From positions 124,001 through 188,000 of the forward strand of contig NZ_LOPY01000052.1 in assembly GCF_001469895.1 (NCBI RefSeq): a DNA stretch of 64,000 nucleotides, written 5' to 3'. This document shows positions 52,082 to 64,000 of this stretch, piece after piece. The number at the start of each line of letters is the position of its first letter. The first letter of the stretch is position 1. The stretch is from Pseudoalteromonas sp. XI10 (GTDB lineage: Bacteria > Pseudomonadota > Gammaproteobacteria > Enterobacterales > Alteromonadaceae). The notes below the pieces were generated by a model. It saw only the letters and a list, made by a program, of their open reading frames with translations, did not search any database and had not been told where the DNA came from. Both the position numbers and the translations under genes were made by a program.

Positions 52082-52465
52082 TTGCCTAAAAATCGTAAAT
52101 GTATTGTCGTAATTTTTTCGATTACAAAATAATCATTTCTTTCCTTTGTATGTTAATTAACCATTCAGCTTTGAGTTATTAATGTACCGGTACAGGCATC
52201 GCACTTTTAAAGTATTTTCTAAATAGTGAATACGATTTAAGTGCTGCCGCTCTTGAATTGTACGATTTTAATACAAATTTAATTTTCCAGAAATATATAA
52301 GGTTATTAGTATGTTGTAAGCTAATTACTTTGTTCTAGTAAAAAAGTGCTTTTTTGTACCTTGTGTACCTTTTTTAGTCTATGTAAAATGGCGCCCGAAT
52401 GATTTTTTTAATCATTTTGTATTAAACGTCTGCTTATTAAATATTACAACTATAGAAATATACTC
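52082..52465. other. AT-rich gap between EF-G and a small membrane-protein gene
   Basis: I see no gene here. It contains a perfect 12-bp palindrome TGTACCGGTACA (52183-52194) and two direct GTACCTT copies in a T-rich stretch near 52356-52373. These could be regulatory sites for the next gene; nothing supports a small RNA. Confidence 0.5.
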
Positions 52466-52882
52466 ATGAAAACGATTAAGTTAAGTCCTAATTGGACTCT
52501 ACAGGGAAGCAAGATAGCACTAGCTATTCTTGTTGCATTAAGCGTTAGTTTGCTAGGAGCATCAATTTTGATGCTATTGTTGCCCGTTCTGCTATTTATT
52601 ACTCTATTAAATTTTTTAGAATTGCGCTTCTTACACTGTTACAAGGCGGGGATTTGTTATTCGCGAGGATTAGGTAAGCGTTACATCAACGCTGAAGATA
52701 TTGTCACTGTTGAATTTAACCCAATGGCATTCATCACAGTATTTAAAATTACCTTAGCGAATGGTAAAACACACCAGTTTATGAACTGGCAGATTGATGA
52801 GCAGCAACAGAGTGACATTGCTAAGCTCTATAAGTCAAAAGCAGGTTGTGCCATAAAGCCTAATCTGCAATGTAAAGCCTAA
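52466..52882 (+). CDS. Hypothetical small membrane protein
   Basis: A 138-residue protein with two closely spaced membrane spans (about 16-52) and a cytoplasmic C-terminal part of about 80 residues that looks beta-rich, like a small PH-type domain (ITVFKITLANGKTHQFMNWQI). I do not recognise a family. No good ribosome site is visible before the ATG. It stands alone and is convergent with the nuclease gene; the terminator at 52929-52949 lies between. Confidence 0.65.
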   Translation: MKTIKLSPNWTLQGSKIALAILVALSVSLLGASILMLLLPVLLFITLLNFLELRFLHCYKAGICYSRGLGKRYINAEDIVTVEFNPMAFITVFKITLANGKTHQFMNWQIDEQQQSDIAKLYKSKAGCAIKPNLQCKA

Positions 52883-52928
52883 TACTGGCAAGTCTCAATA
52901 TTGCTAAATAAAGTGAACTGAAATAAAA

Positions 52929-52949
52929 AAGGCCGCGAAATGCGGCCTT
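52929..52949 (-). terminator. Terminator of the ExeM-like nuclease gene
   Basis: AAGGCCGC and GCGGCCTT pair perfectly around GAAAT. On the minus strand a T6 run follows, so it mainly ends the nuclease transcript, and may also stop the small plus-strand gene. Confidence 0.85.
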
Positions 52950-52967
52950 ATTCATATGCAGTGTCGT

Positions 52968-55754
52968 TTATTTTTTCATACGACGACGAAGTGCAAACGG
53001 TAAAGCAAGTAAGCTTAACCAAGCAAATGAACCAGAATCATCGTCTTTTGACTCTTCTTCTGTTTCTTCTTCAACTTCTTCAGCTACATCTTCTGCTTCA
53101 TCATCAGCTTCATCGTTTGTGATGTTGATGTATAGCAGTTGTGCTTCTGATAGGTTACCTGCGCTATCTTCTGCACGGATCATCAGCGTAAGCTTGTCTT
53201 CTTCTTCGAAGTCTAGCTCTTTAGCCACTGTGATTTCACCTGCAGCACTGATTGCAATCGCATCAGCATGCTCACCTTCAATACTAAAGCTTACTACTGG
53301 GGTGTAATCAGCATCACCATCAGAGAAAACTAGTTGGCCAATCACAGCGCCAATTTCACTATTTTCTACGATTTCGAATGATTGACTCGCTTCGATTACT
53401 GGTGCCTGCTCTGCAGGAATAGGCTCTGCAGATTGAATATCAACAATCACTGGGTCGTGATCAGATGCGCGGTATGCATTGTCAGCGTATAGGCTAGCTT
53501 GTTGTGTCGATGACTTATACTCAAGGTTGTAGTCTAGGCTAATTGGCTCATCGGCATTGATATGCCAATCCGTAGCAGCAACAACTTTAGCAAGCATAGA
53601 TTCAGAGACTAGTGCGTGGTCAAGGCTACCAATGCGGCCAGAGAAGCTATAAGAGTAACCTAATGTGTCGCCGTCTAGTTCAGCAACCGCACTCTTCAGA
53701 CCTTTATCTGCAAATGCGCGGATAGGATCTTCCATCGCATAAGCGTTCATATCACCGACTAGGATGATATCTTCATCTTCAACTTCAGTTGGGTAAGTTG
53801 CTAACCAATCAGCATATGCATTTGCACCTGCAACACGGATTTCATTCCAACATGCTTGACCATCGCCTAAGTCAGCATTACTACCTTCAGCACTACCACA
53901 GCCGCCTTTAGATTTTAGATGGGCAACGGCAACAGTGAAGATTTCTTCGCTTTCAAGAGATTGGAAGCTTTGTGCAATTGGCGGGCGATTACTATAATCG
54001 AAAGGTTCGACTGTAGTATGAGCAGCCTTACCAACTTCAGATACTTTATTTGAGCGATAAATCAGTGCTGTTGTGATTGCATCAGTACCAATTTGGTCAA
54101 CACCGAAATCAACAAATGCGTAGGTATTTTCTGCATCTTCATCATTAAGTGCAGATACTAGGCTAGCAATAGCGCTATTTTCACCGAAACCGTCATTTTC
54201 GATTTCCATTAAGCCAATAACATCAGCGTTAATAGCTGTAATTGCGCTAACTAATTTAGCTTCTTGGCGAATCAGCTCTTCTTCGCTATCTGCACCACGG
54301 CTAGTAGGGAAGCCAGCGCCTTGGCCATCACCATTGAAATAGTTTAAGACGTTGAAGCTTGCTACACGTAGGTCTGCACCTTCGTTAAGCTCTGGTGCAT
54401 CTGTACGAGGGTTAGTCGCAGTGAACTCAGGTTGTACTGTAGGGTGAATACGGTAACGGTCGAAGCTGTAACCCATTACACCAGTAATCGTATTAACAGT
54501 ATCGCCTAAACGTAACGTGTTATAGGCATCAAGGCCGGTACCTGGGTAGGCAATAGGATCAAGGTTTTGCTTTGTCGAACCATCGTCGATTAAGATTTGT
54601 TTTTTCAGGTTTTCAGCTTCAACAGCATTTGCTGCATCGCCTGGTAGCGCAACTTGAGTACCTTGGTATAAACGCTCAGTACCTAAGTCAACTTCACCAT
54701 AGCGACCAAGACCGTAGTTGTTATTAACGACTAAAGGTTGATCTATGGTTACTAACATACCTTCGTAAGCTTCAAGGTCTGCCACATCAGTAACTGGTAA
54801 AGAAATAGCGGTAGCGTCAGTAGATAAACCTGTCGCACAGATCTCAACTTGGCTAACATCGCCTAGTTGTGTTGCGCTGTAGTATTCAGCCACGCTACCT
54901 TTAACGCGCACATGGTCACCAACAGCAACGTCGGTATCTGCGAAATAAACGAATACACCTTCAGAAGTAAGTGCATTTTCATCAATATCAGCAGCAAGTG
55001 AGCTAATGAAGAAGCCTTTTAGTTGATCATCACCTTGGAAGTCAGCTGTAACAACACCTTCAACTTCTACTTCAGTGTCTATAAGCGGGCTGTCGCCGCC
55101 TTCACCTTGAATTGCGCTGATTAAGGTTTTTTCTGCACCACACTCAAGAGGAGTAACTGGCTCTGGTTCAGGCGTTGGCTCTGTGCTCTCACCATATTGA
55201 CCTATATTGCTGAAATCGTCTTGGTCGAATTGCTCCCACTCATCGCTTGGGTTAAACGCTGAGGTTGCATCAGTACGGCCTGAAGTGATTGAAGCTTTAC
55301 GGCGAAGTGTTTTATTTTGTGTTGAAACGCCGCCTTCATCCCATGCTGAACCTGGATCTACACCCAGTTGACCAAAGCTATCAACAATTGCACCGTCTTT
55401 AGTTAGCACTAATGCGTCATCACCGTTGAAATAAGTGATTGTTGATTCAGTGTCCGCGTTGGCTTTTAACTCATCTGCAGAGCTTGCATTAACAATAACG
55501 TAAGTTGCGTTTGCTGCAAGAGTACCGGTTAAAGCTAAGCTATTATTAGGGTCTGCTAGATCGCCGTTACCATTTGAGTATAAAGAGATGGTGTAACCGT
55601 CAAGCGATAGCTCAGCACCAGAAGTGTTGTAAAGCTCTACCGCTTTATTGTTAGAGCTTCCTTCAACGTATTCAGAGATGATTAGGTTGGCAGAAGCAGG
55701 TGCGCTCAGGCTTGCAATCACAAGCGCGAGCGGCGTTAATTTTGTATTTATCAT
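52968..55754 (-). CDS. ExeM-like extracellular endonuclease with GlyGly-CTERM-type tail
   Basis: A 928-residue secreted protein: signal peptide (about 1-23), lamin-tail domain (NLIISEYVEGSSNNKAVELY, about 24-140), an OB-like domain (about 200-390), then an endonuclease/exonuclease/phosphatase domain with NVLNYF, LMEIENDGFG, LIYRSNKV, VGDMNAYAMEDP and SDHDPVIVDI. A cadherin-like repeat and an acidic linker lead to DDSGSFAWLSLLALPFALRR at the end, a GlyGly-CTERM-like sorting signal cut by rhombosortase and linked to type II secretion. It resembles Shewanella ExeM, which degrades extracellular DNA in biofilms for phosphate or matrix turnover. The start at 55754 is chosen since the signal peptide begins there; the ribosome site (GGGA) is weak. 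Confidence 0.9.
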   Translation of the reverse strand: MINTKLTPLALVIASLSAPASANLIISEYVEGSSNNKAVELYNTSGAELSLDGYTISLYSNGNGDLADPNNSLALTGTLAANATYVIVNASSADELKANADTESTITYFNGDDALVLTKDGAIVDSFGQLGVDPGSAWDEGGVSTQNKTLRRKASITSGRTDATSAFNPSDEWEQFDQDDFSNIGQYGESTEPTPEPEPVTPLECGAEKTLISAIQGEGGDSPLIDTEVEVEGVVTADFQGDDQLKGFFISSLAADIDENALTSEGVFVYFADTDVAVGDHVRVKGSVAEYYSATQLGDVSQVEICATGLSTDATAISLPVTDVADLEAYEGMLVTIDQPLVVNNNYGLGRYGEVDLGTERLYQGTQVALPGDAANAVEAENLKKQILIDDGSTKQNLDPIAYPGTGLDAYNTLRLGDTVNTITGVMGYSFDRYRIHPTVQPEFTATNPRTDAPELNEGADLRVASFNVLNYFNGDGQGAGFPTSRGADSEEELIRQEAKLVSAITAINADVIGLMEIENDGFGENSAIASLVSALNDEDAENTYAFVDFGVDQIGTDAITTALIYRSNKVSEVGKAAHTTVEPFDYSNRPPIAQSFQSLESEEIFTVAVAHLKSKGGCGSAEGSNADLGDGQACWNEIRVAGANAYADWLATYPTEVEDEDIILVGDMNAYAMEDPIRAFADKGLKSAVAELDGDTLGYSYSFSGRIGSLDHALVSESMLAKVVAATDWHINADEPISLDYNLEYKSSTQQASLYADNAYRASDHDPVIVDIQSAEPIPAEQAPVIEASQSFEIVENSEIGAVIGQLVFSDGDADYTPVVSFSIEGEHADAIAISAAGEITVAKELDFEEEDKLTLMIRAEDSAGNLSEAQLLYINITNDEADDEAEDVAEEVEEETEEESKDDDSGSFAWLSLLALPFALRRRMKK

Positions 55755-55886
55755 TATTTTTCCCGTGTATGTATTATTAAAGTCCCAATATGGGACACAG
55801 TACTTTAAGAAAAATCTATGACAAATTAAATACAAAATGTTAATAAAATAGGAATAATTACCAATTTTTAGAACATTTACTTTAGA

Positions 55887-58767
<2,881 letters not shown>

Positions 58768-58768
58768 C

Positions 58769-59551
58769 TTAACCCTTTATGGAAAATAATTGCTGAAAGT
58801 TTAGTGTAGTTTGTTTTGCCACTTCAGTAAATTCACAGCCTTTTAAATCAGCAATTTGCTGACACACATAAGGAAGGTTCTGAGGTTCATTGCGACGAGA
58901 CTTCGGTCTTGGTCTAATATTTCTTGGCATTAAAAAAGGCGCATCAGTCTCGATTAACAAGCGTTCTAAAGGGATTGATGGCACTAAGGCTTGTAGTTGC
59001 TCACCACGGCGTTCATCGCAGACCCAGCCCGTAACACCGATATAAAGCCCCATTGCTAGGTAACTTTGTAGCGCTTTTTCATCCCCCGTAAAACAGTGCA
59101 ATACGCCTCGTACTTTGAAGTCACTTAAAATTGCGAGCATATCTTCACTAGCATCTCGCTCATGCAAGTACACTGGCATATTTAGCTGCTCAGCTAGCTG
59201 CAGTTGGCGTCTAAAAACGCTGCGCTGAACGTCCCGAGGAGAAAAGTCACGATTGTAATCGAGGCCACATTCACCAATAGCAACTACTTCCTGGTTTTGG
59301 CTAAGCGTTGTTAAGTGTTCTTCAAGGTGTTCGTCGGCGGTTTTTGCATCATGAGGGTGAACCCCCGCAGTGCTAAATTGCTTAAATTGTTTGGCGAGGT
59401 TAAGAGAGGCTTGGCTAGTTTGCAGATCGCAGCCAATAAGAAGCAGCTGCGTTACATTTGCCTCAGCGGCACGTTGTAACACAGCTTCATGAATATCATC
59501 AAATTGATGATTGCTTAAGTTGACGCCAGCATCAACCAGCGAAATGCTCAT
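58769..59551 (-). CDS. tatD: TatD-family metal-dependent hydrolase/DNase
   Basis: A 260-residue TIM-barrel hydrolase: DAGVNLSN (metal site variant of DxHxH, where a His is replaced), GVHPHDA, AIGECGLDY, PVYLHERDASEDM, GVLHCFTG and LLIETDAPFL. TatD acts as a 3'-5' exonuclease in DNA repair and is not needed for Tat export. It overlaps the upstream gene by one base at 59551 and lies downstream of tatABC as in many gammaproteobacteria. The DAGVNLS motif instead of DxHCHL is a known variant in marine TatD proteins, as I recall, but it is worth noting. Confidence 0.92.
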   Translation of the reverse strand: MSISLVDAGVNLSNHQFDDIHEAVLQRAAEANVTQLLLIGCDLQTSQASLNLAKQFKQFSTAGVHPHDAKTADEHLEEHLTTLSQNQEVVAIGECGLDYNRDFSPRDVQRSVFRRQLQLAEQLNMPVYLHERDASEDMLAILSDFKVRGVLHCFTGDEKALQSYLAMGLYIGVTGWVCDERRGEQLQALVPSIPLERLLIETDAPFLMPRNIRPRPKSRRNEPQNLPYVCQQIADLKGCEFTEVAKQTTLNFQQLFSIKG

Positions 59552-60087
59552 TAGTTAGTGCGCTTAACACGAATCGAACGGTTTTGGCCTTCAATTTTTA
59601 AAAGGAAAGAATTGAAAACGCCACGTTCAATAACTACAACATCTTGTTTTTTTAGACGTAAGCTATCAGAGCCAACTTGACGCCATTGTTGACCATTATC
59701 AAGTTCGATGATGAGCTCACCGTAAGGGGCTTTTTTCACGCTTTTTACACTAGCGCTAATTTGGTCATCGTTTACTTTAGCAACTTCTTTATGCTCTAAA
59801 CCAAAGTCTTCATTTTTTGTTCTTACGATTTGTTCATTTGTTGCTCCTGCTGCGGCAACAGGTGCTGCCGTAGCTGCAGCTGAGCTTGCAACAGGTTGTT
59901 CAATTTGTTTTTTTGTCGCAGGCTTTGATAGTGATTTACCTGCCATCACGTTGTCGTAACAAAGTAAGCGGTTAAAATCATTTTCAACAAAAGTACACGC
60001 TTGTAGTGCTTGTAAGTTAACTTCGTTTGCTTGTGCAGTGCCAGTAATCGTTAACAGTGCAACTAATGGAATGAGTTGTTTTTTCAT
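59551..60087 (-). CDS. Small periplasmic protein between tatC and tatD
   Basis: A 178-residue exported protein (signal peptide about 1-20, ending TAQA). It begins with ALQACTFVENDFNRLLCYDNV, whose C...RL-CYD pattern resembles the start of VasI-like (T6SS-associated) proteins. After an Ala/Thr-rich linker, the C-terminal half is beta-rich, an SH3-like look. No T6SS genes are nearby. I do not assign a function; the conserved place between tatC and tatD suggests a link to envelope processes. Confidence 0.7.
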   Translation of the reverse strand: MKKQLIPLVALLTITGTAQANEVNLQALQACTFVENDFNRLLCYDNVMAGKSLSKPATKKQIEQPVASSAAATAAPVAAAGATNEQIVRTKNEDFGLEHKEVAKVNDDQISASVKSVKKAPYGELIIELDNGQQWRQVGSDSLRLKKQDVVVIERGVFNSFLLKIEGQNRSIRVKRTN

Positions 60088-60828
60088 TTATTCCTCTGAT
60101 TCCTGTTGAGGTTTGGCGGTATAAAATGCAGCCAAAATTAAACCTAATTCAAATAATAACAGCATGGGTAATGCTAGTAATGTTTGTGACAGTACATCAG
60201 GAGGTGTTAAAAACATGGCAACCACAAATACACCTACCACGATATAAGGTCGTTTTTCTTTTAAACTTTTTGTTGTTGTTGCGCCACTCCAGCATAACAG
60301 CATGATTGCAACTGGTATTTCAAAGGCAATACCAAAAGCAAAAAATAGCTTTAAAGCAAAACTTAAGTAGCTACTAATATCAGGCGCTAATGTCATCATA
60401 TCAGGGCCAGTGTTAGTGAAAAACCCTAAAATAATGGGTAGCACTACAAAGTAGCAAAATGCGATACCACTATAAAATAGCAAGATGCTAGAGGCCAAAA
60501 TTGGCATTAGCATACGCTTTTCATGTTGATACAAGCCAGGTGCTATAAAGCTCCAAACTTGGTGCAGTATCATAGGAATAGCAGCAAATAACGCCACAAA
60601 TAAGGTGAGTTTAAACGGTGCAAAAAAAGGTGCCGTTACATCCGTTGCGATCATGGTGGCAGTGCTAGGCAAGTTTGCAACAAGTGGTGCTGCAACAAAG
60701 CTATATATATCGTTGGCAAAGTACACCAAGGCGATAAATATTAGCAAAATGCTTAACAAAGCTTTCATGAGTCGATTTCGTAACTCAATTAAGTGGCCAA
60801 CAAAGCCTGTGTGAGCTTGCTCGGTCAT
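60088..60828 (-). CDS. tatC: Sec-independent protein translocase TatC
   Basis: A 246-residue protein with six membrane spans and the family segments HLIELRNRLMKALLSI at the N-terminus and SFIAPGLYQHEKRML. TatC binds the twin-arginine signal peptide and forms the receptor part of the Tat pathway. The gene starts 50 bases after tatB's stop and is followed directly by the small periplasmic gene. Confidence 0.97.
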   Translation of the reverse strand: MTEQAHTGFVGHLIELRNRLMKALLSILLIFIALVYFANDIYSFVAAPLVANLPSTATMIATDVTAPFFAPFKLTLFVALFAAIPMILHQVWSFIAPGLYQHEKRMLMPILASSILLFYSGIAFCYFVVLPIILGFFTNTGPDMMTLAPDISSYLSFALKLFFAFGIAFEIPVAIMLLCWSGATTTKSLKEKRPYIVVGVFVVAMFLTPPDVLSQTLLALPMLLLFELGLILAAFYTAKPQQESEE

Positions 60829-60878
60829 AGTTTACTATTCATCATCATTGTTATTGACCACAAAAGCAGAGATTAAAT

Positions 60879-61211
60879 TCACTTTTTTTCGTCATTATTG
60901 TTACTTTCTGCTTTTTCAGGCGTGTCTTTTTTGTAACTGTGGGTGACTGACTGAGCAGCCTTTTGAAGTTCGTTTACAGAGTCTTGCAGATCTGGAGATA
61001 GTTCTTGCAAGTTTTGTTGCTCTGCTTTTTTTAAGTTTTCGTGAAGCTCATGGATACGGAGTTCTTCGTTCACTTCTGCTTTCACTGAGTTGGCGACTGA
61101 CTTTAAGGTTTTTACCCAGCGGCTAACCGTGCGAATTGCTACAGGCAAGCGCTCTGGGCCTAATACGATTAGACCCACGATCAGTACGACAACAAGTTCC
61201 CACATCCCCAT
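60879..61211 (-). CDS. tatB: Twin-arginine translocase subunit TatB
   Basis: A 110-residue protein: one N-terminal span (WELVVVLIVGLIVLGPERLP, with the family Gly-Pro hinge), an amphipathic helix, and an acidic, variable tail. Together with TatC it receives the signal peptide. Five bases separate it from tatA's stop. Confidence 0.95.
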   Translation of the reverse strand: MGMWELVVVLIVGLIVLGPERLPVAIRTVSRWVKTLKSVANSVKAEVNEELRIHELHENLKKAEQQNLQELSPDLQDSVNELQKAAQSVTHSYKKDTPEKAESNNNDEKK

Positions 61212-61216
61212 GTTGA

Positions 61217-61456
61217 TTAAGCCTTATGGTCGTCTTTGCTTTTCTCTACGGTTTCTTTGTTTTGCGTGTTAGAAGCTTGTTCTATTTGCTCGCTTTTAGC
61301 GCTAGCTTGGTCATCATCAGACACGGCTTTTTTAAAGCCTTTTACTGCGCTACCTAAATCACCGCCGATGCCACGAAGTTTTTTTGTGCCAAATAACAAC
61401 ACGATGATTGCCAAAATAATGATTAATTGCCAAATACTGATACCACCAAAACCCAT
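61217..61456 (-). CDS. tatA: Twin-arginine translocase subunit TatA
   Basis: A 79-residue protein with one N-terminal span ([19 protein letters not shown]), hinge [14 protein letters not shown], an amphipathic helix and a Lys/Ser/Asp-rich tail. TatA polymerises to form the passage for folded proteins. It is the first gene of tatABC on the minus strand. The gene at 61533 (ubiB) lies upstream in the same direction, 76 bases apart. Confidence 0.96.
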   Translation of the reverse strand: MGFGGISIWQLIIILAIIVLLFGTKKLRGIGGDLGSAVKGFKKAVSDDDQASAKSEQIEQASNTQNKETVEKSKDDHKA

Positions 61457-61532
61457 GGGTTACTCCGTTTTTTCAAATTTATCGAATAGACTTGTCTCGA
61501 TTATACTCACCAAAACATAAATAGCACTTAGT

Positions 61533-63134
61533 TTATGCGCTACGCCATGCTGCAATAAAGCCTGCTACAGCAAAGCCTGCGGTAATTGCACTGGCAACTA
61601 AGTCATGCTGTAAATAACACAAGCCTGAAACAATCAAACAGCTACCAGCAAAGATGCTAAGTAACAAAGGTTTAGCAGATTGCGGCGCTGGCAATTGTAC
61701 AGGTTGTTGTTGACGCTTTAAGTTTTGATAAATTAAATCAGGTAATTCAGGCATTTTTTCTGCCCAAAATGGCAAGTTCGCATACATTTTTTTAATTACT
61801 GCAAGCGGACCAACTTGTTCTTTGACCCAATCTTCTAGAAAAGGTTTAGCGGTTTTCCATAAATCAAGCTGCGGATACAGTTGTCTGCCAAGGCCTTCAA
61901 CATACAACAGCGTCTTTTGCAGTAACACTAATTGCGGTTGAACTTGCATATTAAAGCGACGAGCCGTATTAAACAGATTGACTAACACATGGCCAAACGA
62001 GATTTCGGCCAGTGGTTTATTGAAAATTGGCTCACACACAGTACGAATGGCAAATTCAAACTCTTCAATGCTGGTATCGGCGGGTACCCAGCCAGAATCA
62101 ACGTGTAGCTGTGCTACTTGGCGGTAATCACGATTGAAAAAGGCAATAAAGTTCTCTGCTAAATAGCGCTTATCTTCACGATTAAGGGTGCCTACAATAC
62201 CGCAATCAATACCTATGTATTTTGGGTTATGAGGGTTTTCGCGAGAAACGAAGATATTACCTGGGTGCATATCAGCGTGGAAGAAGCTATCACGGAATAC
62301 TTGTGTGAAAAATACTTCGACACCGCGCTCAGCTAGCAGCTGCATATTGGTATTTTGTGCCAGCAATGCTTCGGTATCTGATACCGGAATACCGTAAATG
62401 CGCTCCATTACTAATACGTTACTGCGGCTGTAGTCGCTGTAAACAAAAGGAATGTAGAGCGAATCTGAGTCTTCAAAGTTACGGCGTAGCTGAATCGCAT
62501 TCGCCCCTTCGCGCATTAGGTCGAGCTCATCGAGCAAAGTTTTTTTGTACTCGTTTACTACCTCAATAGGGCGTAAACGTTTCGCTTCTTTTAATAGCTT
62601 AGCAACTAAGCGCGCGACTTTTTGCATTAGCATTAAGTCGGCATCAATTTGCTCTTTAATGTTAGGGCGAATGACTTTAATCACCACATCTTGTGGCGCG
62701 CCATGCTCATCAATTAAGGTTGCAGTGTGAACTTGTGCAATTGAGGCTGATGCTAAAGGTGTTTGCGAAAAATCACTAAACAATTCACTAATATCATTAA
62801 TACCCAGCGCTTTTTCGATAAGTTGCTGGGCAAGTTCACCTTCAAAAGGTTCAACTTGATCTTGCAGTAGTGCAAGCTCTAATGCGACATCATGAGGGAG
62901 TAAATCACGGCGTGTTGAAAGCATTTGGCCAAACTTGATCCATACAGGGCCAAGCTCTTGCAGAGCAAGTCGTAAGCGCATACCTGCAGGTTTATCTTTA
63001 TGTTGGTTACGTAACCAAAATAAGCTGCCACGGGCGAGTTTGGCAAACCAAGGCACTCGTTTACGTGGAATTAATTCGTCTAAGCCATAGCTCAGTAGGG
63101 TTTTAGTGATGTAATAAAGACGAGCAGACGACAC
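61533..63134 (-). CDS. ubiB: Ubiquinone biosynthesis protein UbiB (ABC1/ADCK kinase-like)
   Basis: A 533-residue protein: KxGQ motif ([15 protein letters not shown]), the family Ala-rich loop [27 protein letters not shown] and GIDCGIVG, then two C-terminal membrane spans (about 485-530). UbiB is an atypical kinase/ATPase required for coenzyme Q synthesis, probably aiding extraction of lipid intermediates. It lies between ubiJ and tatA, as in other gammaproteobacteria. Confidence 0.96.
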   Translation of the reverse strand: MSSARLYYITKTLLSYGLDELIPRKRVPWFAKLARGSLFWLRNQHKDKPAGMRLRLALQELGPVWIKFGQMLSTRRDLLPHDVALELALLQDQVEPFEGELAQQLIEKALGINDISELFSDFSQTPLASASIAQVHTATLIDEHGAPQDVVIKVIRPNIKEQIDADLMLMQKVARLVAKLLKEAKRLRPIEVVNEYKKTLLDELDLMREGANAIQLRRNFEDSDSLYIPFVYSDYSRSNVLVMERIYGIPVSDTEALLAQNTNMQLLAERGVEVFFTQVFRDSFFHADMHPGNIFVSRENPHNPKYIGIDCGIVGTLNREDKRYLAENFIAFFNRDYRQVAQLHVDSGWVPADTSIEEFEFAIRTVCEPIFNKPLAEISFGHVLVNLFNTARRFNMQVQPQLVLLQKTLLYVEGLGRQLYPQLDLWKTAKPFLEDWVKEQVGPLAVIKKMYANLPFWAEKMPELPDLIYQNLKRQQQPVQLPAPQSAKPLLLSIFAGSCLIVSGLCYLQHDLVASAITAGFAVAGFIAAWRSA

Positions 63135-63151
63135 ACAAGTTCCTTAGCGCA

Positions 63152-63757
63152 TTAGCGAGACTGTAACAGCGCGTTAATTCGCATCTCTAATTGAGATACT
63201 TGGCTTTTTAATTGGCGGTTTTGCTGTTTAAATTCAGCAAGCTCAAGAGGGTGTATAGTCACTGCTAACTCATCTTGGCAAAGCGTTGTTAAGGTGTTTT
63301 CTAACTTGCTTTTCGTTTGTGAGCCACGACGTTTTAAAGCTTGAATAGAGAGCCACAACTGTTGTGCTGGGGCATCGCCAATGTACCGAGAAAAATGTTC
63401 TGGCCAATCAATATCAAGCTCAGCAAATGCATTGCTGAAACCTTGTGCAAGATTTAAGTCGCCTTGTAAGTCGAGCTTATCTTGGCGAATGAGTTGCGTG
63501 AGCATTGATGGATCTTTAAGCGCCAACAAGGTGTCGATATCGGCGCTGATCATGCAATCAAAACTACGCTCTTGCGTACTGTATAAGTGAATTTGCTCGT
63601 CGCTGTAAACACACAAAATTGACTGTTGCCAATCACGTATCTCAATCAATAGCTGTTTATCAGCAATTGCTGCAAGCTTACCCTTTAACTGAGGGTCTAA
63701 CTGCAGCAGTTGATTAATGATTCGTTCGACGAGTGATAACAGAGCGTTTGCTAACAT
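63152..63757 (-). CDS. ubiJ: Ubiquinone biosynthesis accessory factor UbiJ (SCP2 domain)
   Basis: A 201-residue protein with an N-terminal SCP2-like lipid-binding domain (about 1-110) and a C-terminal coiled coil (EFKQQNRQLKSQVSQLEMRI). UbiJ helps the soluble Ubi enzyme complex hold its hydrophobic intermediates. It sits between ubiE and ubiB in the conserved ubiEJB order, 17 bases before ubiB. Confidence 0.93.
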   Translation of the reverse strand: MLANALLSLVERIINQLLQLDPQLKGKLAAIADKQLLIEIRDWQQSILCVYSDEQIHLYSTQERSFDCMISADIDTLLALKDPSMLTQLIRQDKLDLQGDLNLAQGFSNAFAELDIDWPEHFSRYIGDAPAQQLWLSIQALKRRGSQTKSKLENTLTTLCQDELAVTIHPLELAEFKQQNRQLKSQVSQLEMRINALLQSR

Positions 63758-63785
63758 CGCGTTACCTACTTAATTTACAGAATTT

Positions 63786-64000
63786 TTAGTATTTAAAACC
63801 ACGGTGAAGGGCAACAATACCGCCAGTAAGGTTTTGATAACTGGTTTGTTCAAAACCCGCATCTTCCATCATGCCTTTTAATGTTTCTTGATCTGGATGC
63901 ATACGAATAGATTCTGCAAGATATTGATAAGACTCGCCATCATTCGCTACCAGCTCACCCATCTTAGGTAAGATATTAAATGAGTAGAAATCGTAGGCTT
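63786..64000 (-). CDS. ubiE: UbiE methyltransferase, C-terminal part only
   Basis: The right edge of the window cuts this gene; only about the last 70 codons are present. The C-terminal [15 protein letters not shown] matches the conserved end of UbiE/MenG, the C-methyltransferase of ubiquinone and menaquinone synthesis. The stop is TAA at 63788-63786, 28 bases before the ubiJ start. Confidence 0.92.
   Translation of the reverse strand, partial: AYDFYSFNILPKMGELVANDGESYQYLAESIRMHPDQETLKGMMEDAGFEQTSYQNLTGGIVALHRGFKY

Noticed and set aside
59551-60087. T6SS VasI assignment for the small periplasmic protein
   Set aside because: Only a short C...RLxCYD pattern matches, and no other T6SS gene is near.

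Overview
The window looks like a stretch of chromosome from a marine gammaproteobacterium close to Pseudoalteromonas (order Alteromonadales). This rests on gene content recalled from families: the ubiE-ubiJ-ubiB-tatABC-tatD-hemB block, an ExeM-like extracellular nuclease with a GlyGly-CTERM-type tail, a second free-standing EF-G, and tricarboxylate-transporter, DUF547 and MacB-type clusters. I could not run any search, so the genus is an inference.

Region A (about 1-14,900) is an AT-rich accessory island, cut by the left window edge. It opens with an unknown gene and mobile-element genes: an inovirus Gp2/YagK-like gene, a short RadC, a 28-codon ORF with a strong ribosome-binding site, and an AlpA-type regulator. 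Two defence-type blocks follow. The first is a DNA cytosine methyltransferase with its own N-terminal HTH plus a probable endonuclease, divergent from an operon of a McrB-like AAA+ motor, a LlaJI/McrC-like nuclease and a membrane-anchored dUTPase-fold protein. The second is a four-gene operon: a 75-residue protein, a GHKL (MORC/Hsp90-like) ATPase, and two proteins of unknown function. It sits behind a promoter that carries a perfect 13-bp inverted repeat. No integrase, tRNA or insertion sequence is visible; the right edge lies just before ylqF.

Region B (14,919-30,200) starts with the ribosome-assembly GTPase gene ylqF. Downstream are two tandem copies of a Fur-controlled small RNA of about 215 nt. 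Each has two Fur boxes, a near-consensus sigma70 promoter, an intrinsic terminator and a 13-nt match to the RyhB core. Then come an SLC5-hybrid histidine kinase (CrbS/MxtR-like), a DUF3857/transglutaminase membrane protein, three tandem DUF547 lipoproteins and a DUF2569 protein.

Region C (27,509-35,515, all minus strand) is a MacAB-type efflux operon (adaptor, ATPase, permease) followed by its NtrC-type regulator and kinase. A sigma54-type promoter and an upstream dyad precede it, so the regulator probably drives its own operon. An orphan LuxR-type response regulator (CrbR/ErdR-like) lies just upstream.

Region D (35,628-49,733) looks like a carbon-scavenging region: a TonB receptor, divergent from a permease, a secreted MetX-like hydrolase, 3-hydroxybutyrate dehydrogenase and both subunits of 3-oxoacid CoA-transferase, then a porin, a TctCBA transporter and a CitAB/DcuSR-type two-component system. 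The logic is import of 3-hydroxybutyrate or its esters, oxidation to acetoacetate and CoA activation.

Region E (49,943-64,000) is mostly housekeeping: EF-G paralogue, a small membrane protein, the ExeM-like nuclease, hemB, a diguanylate cyclase, tatD, a small periplasmic protein, tatCBA, ubiB, ubiJ and the 3' end of ubiE, which runs off the right edge.
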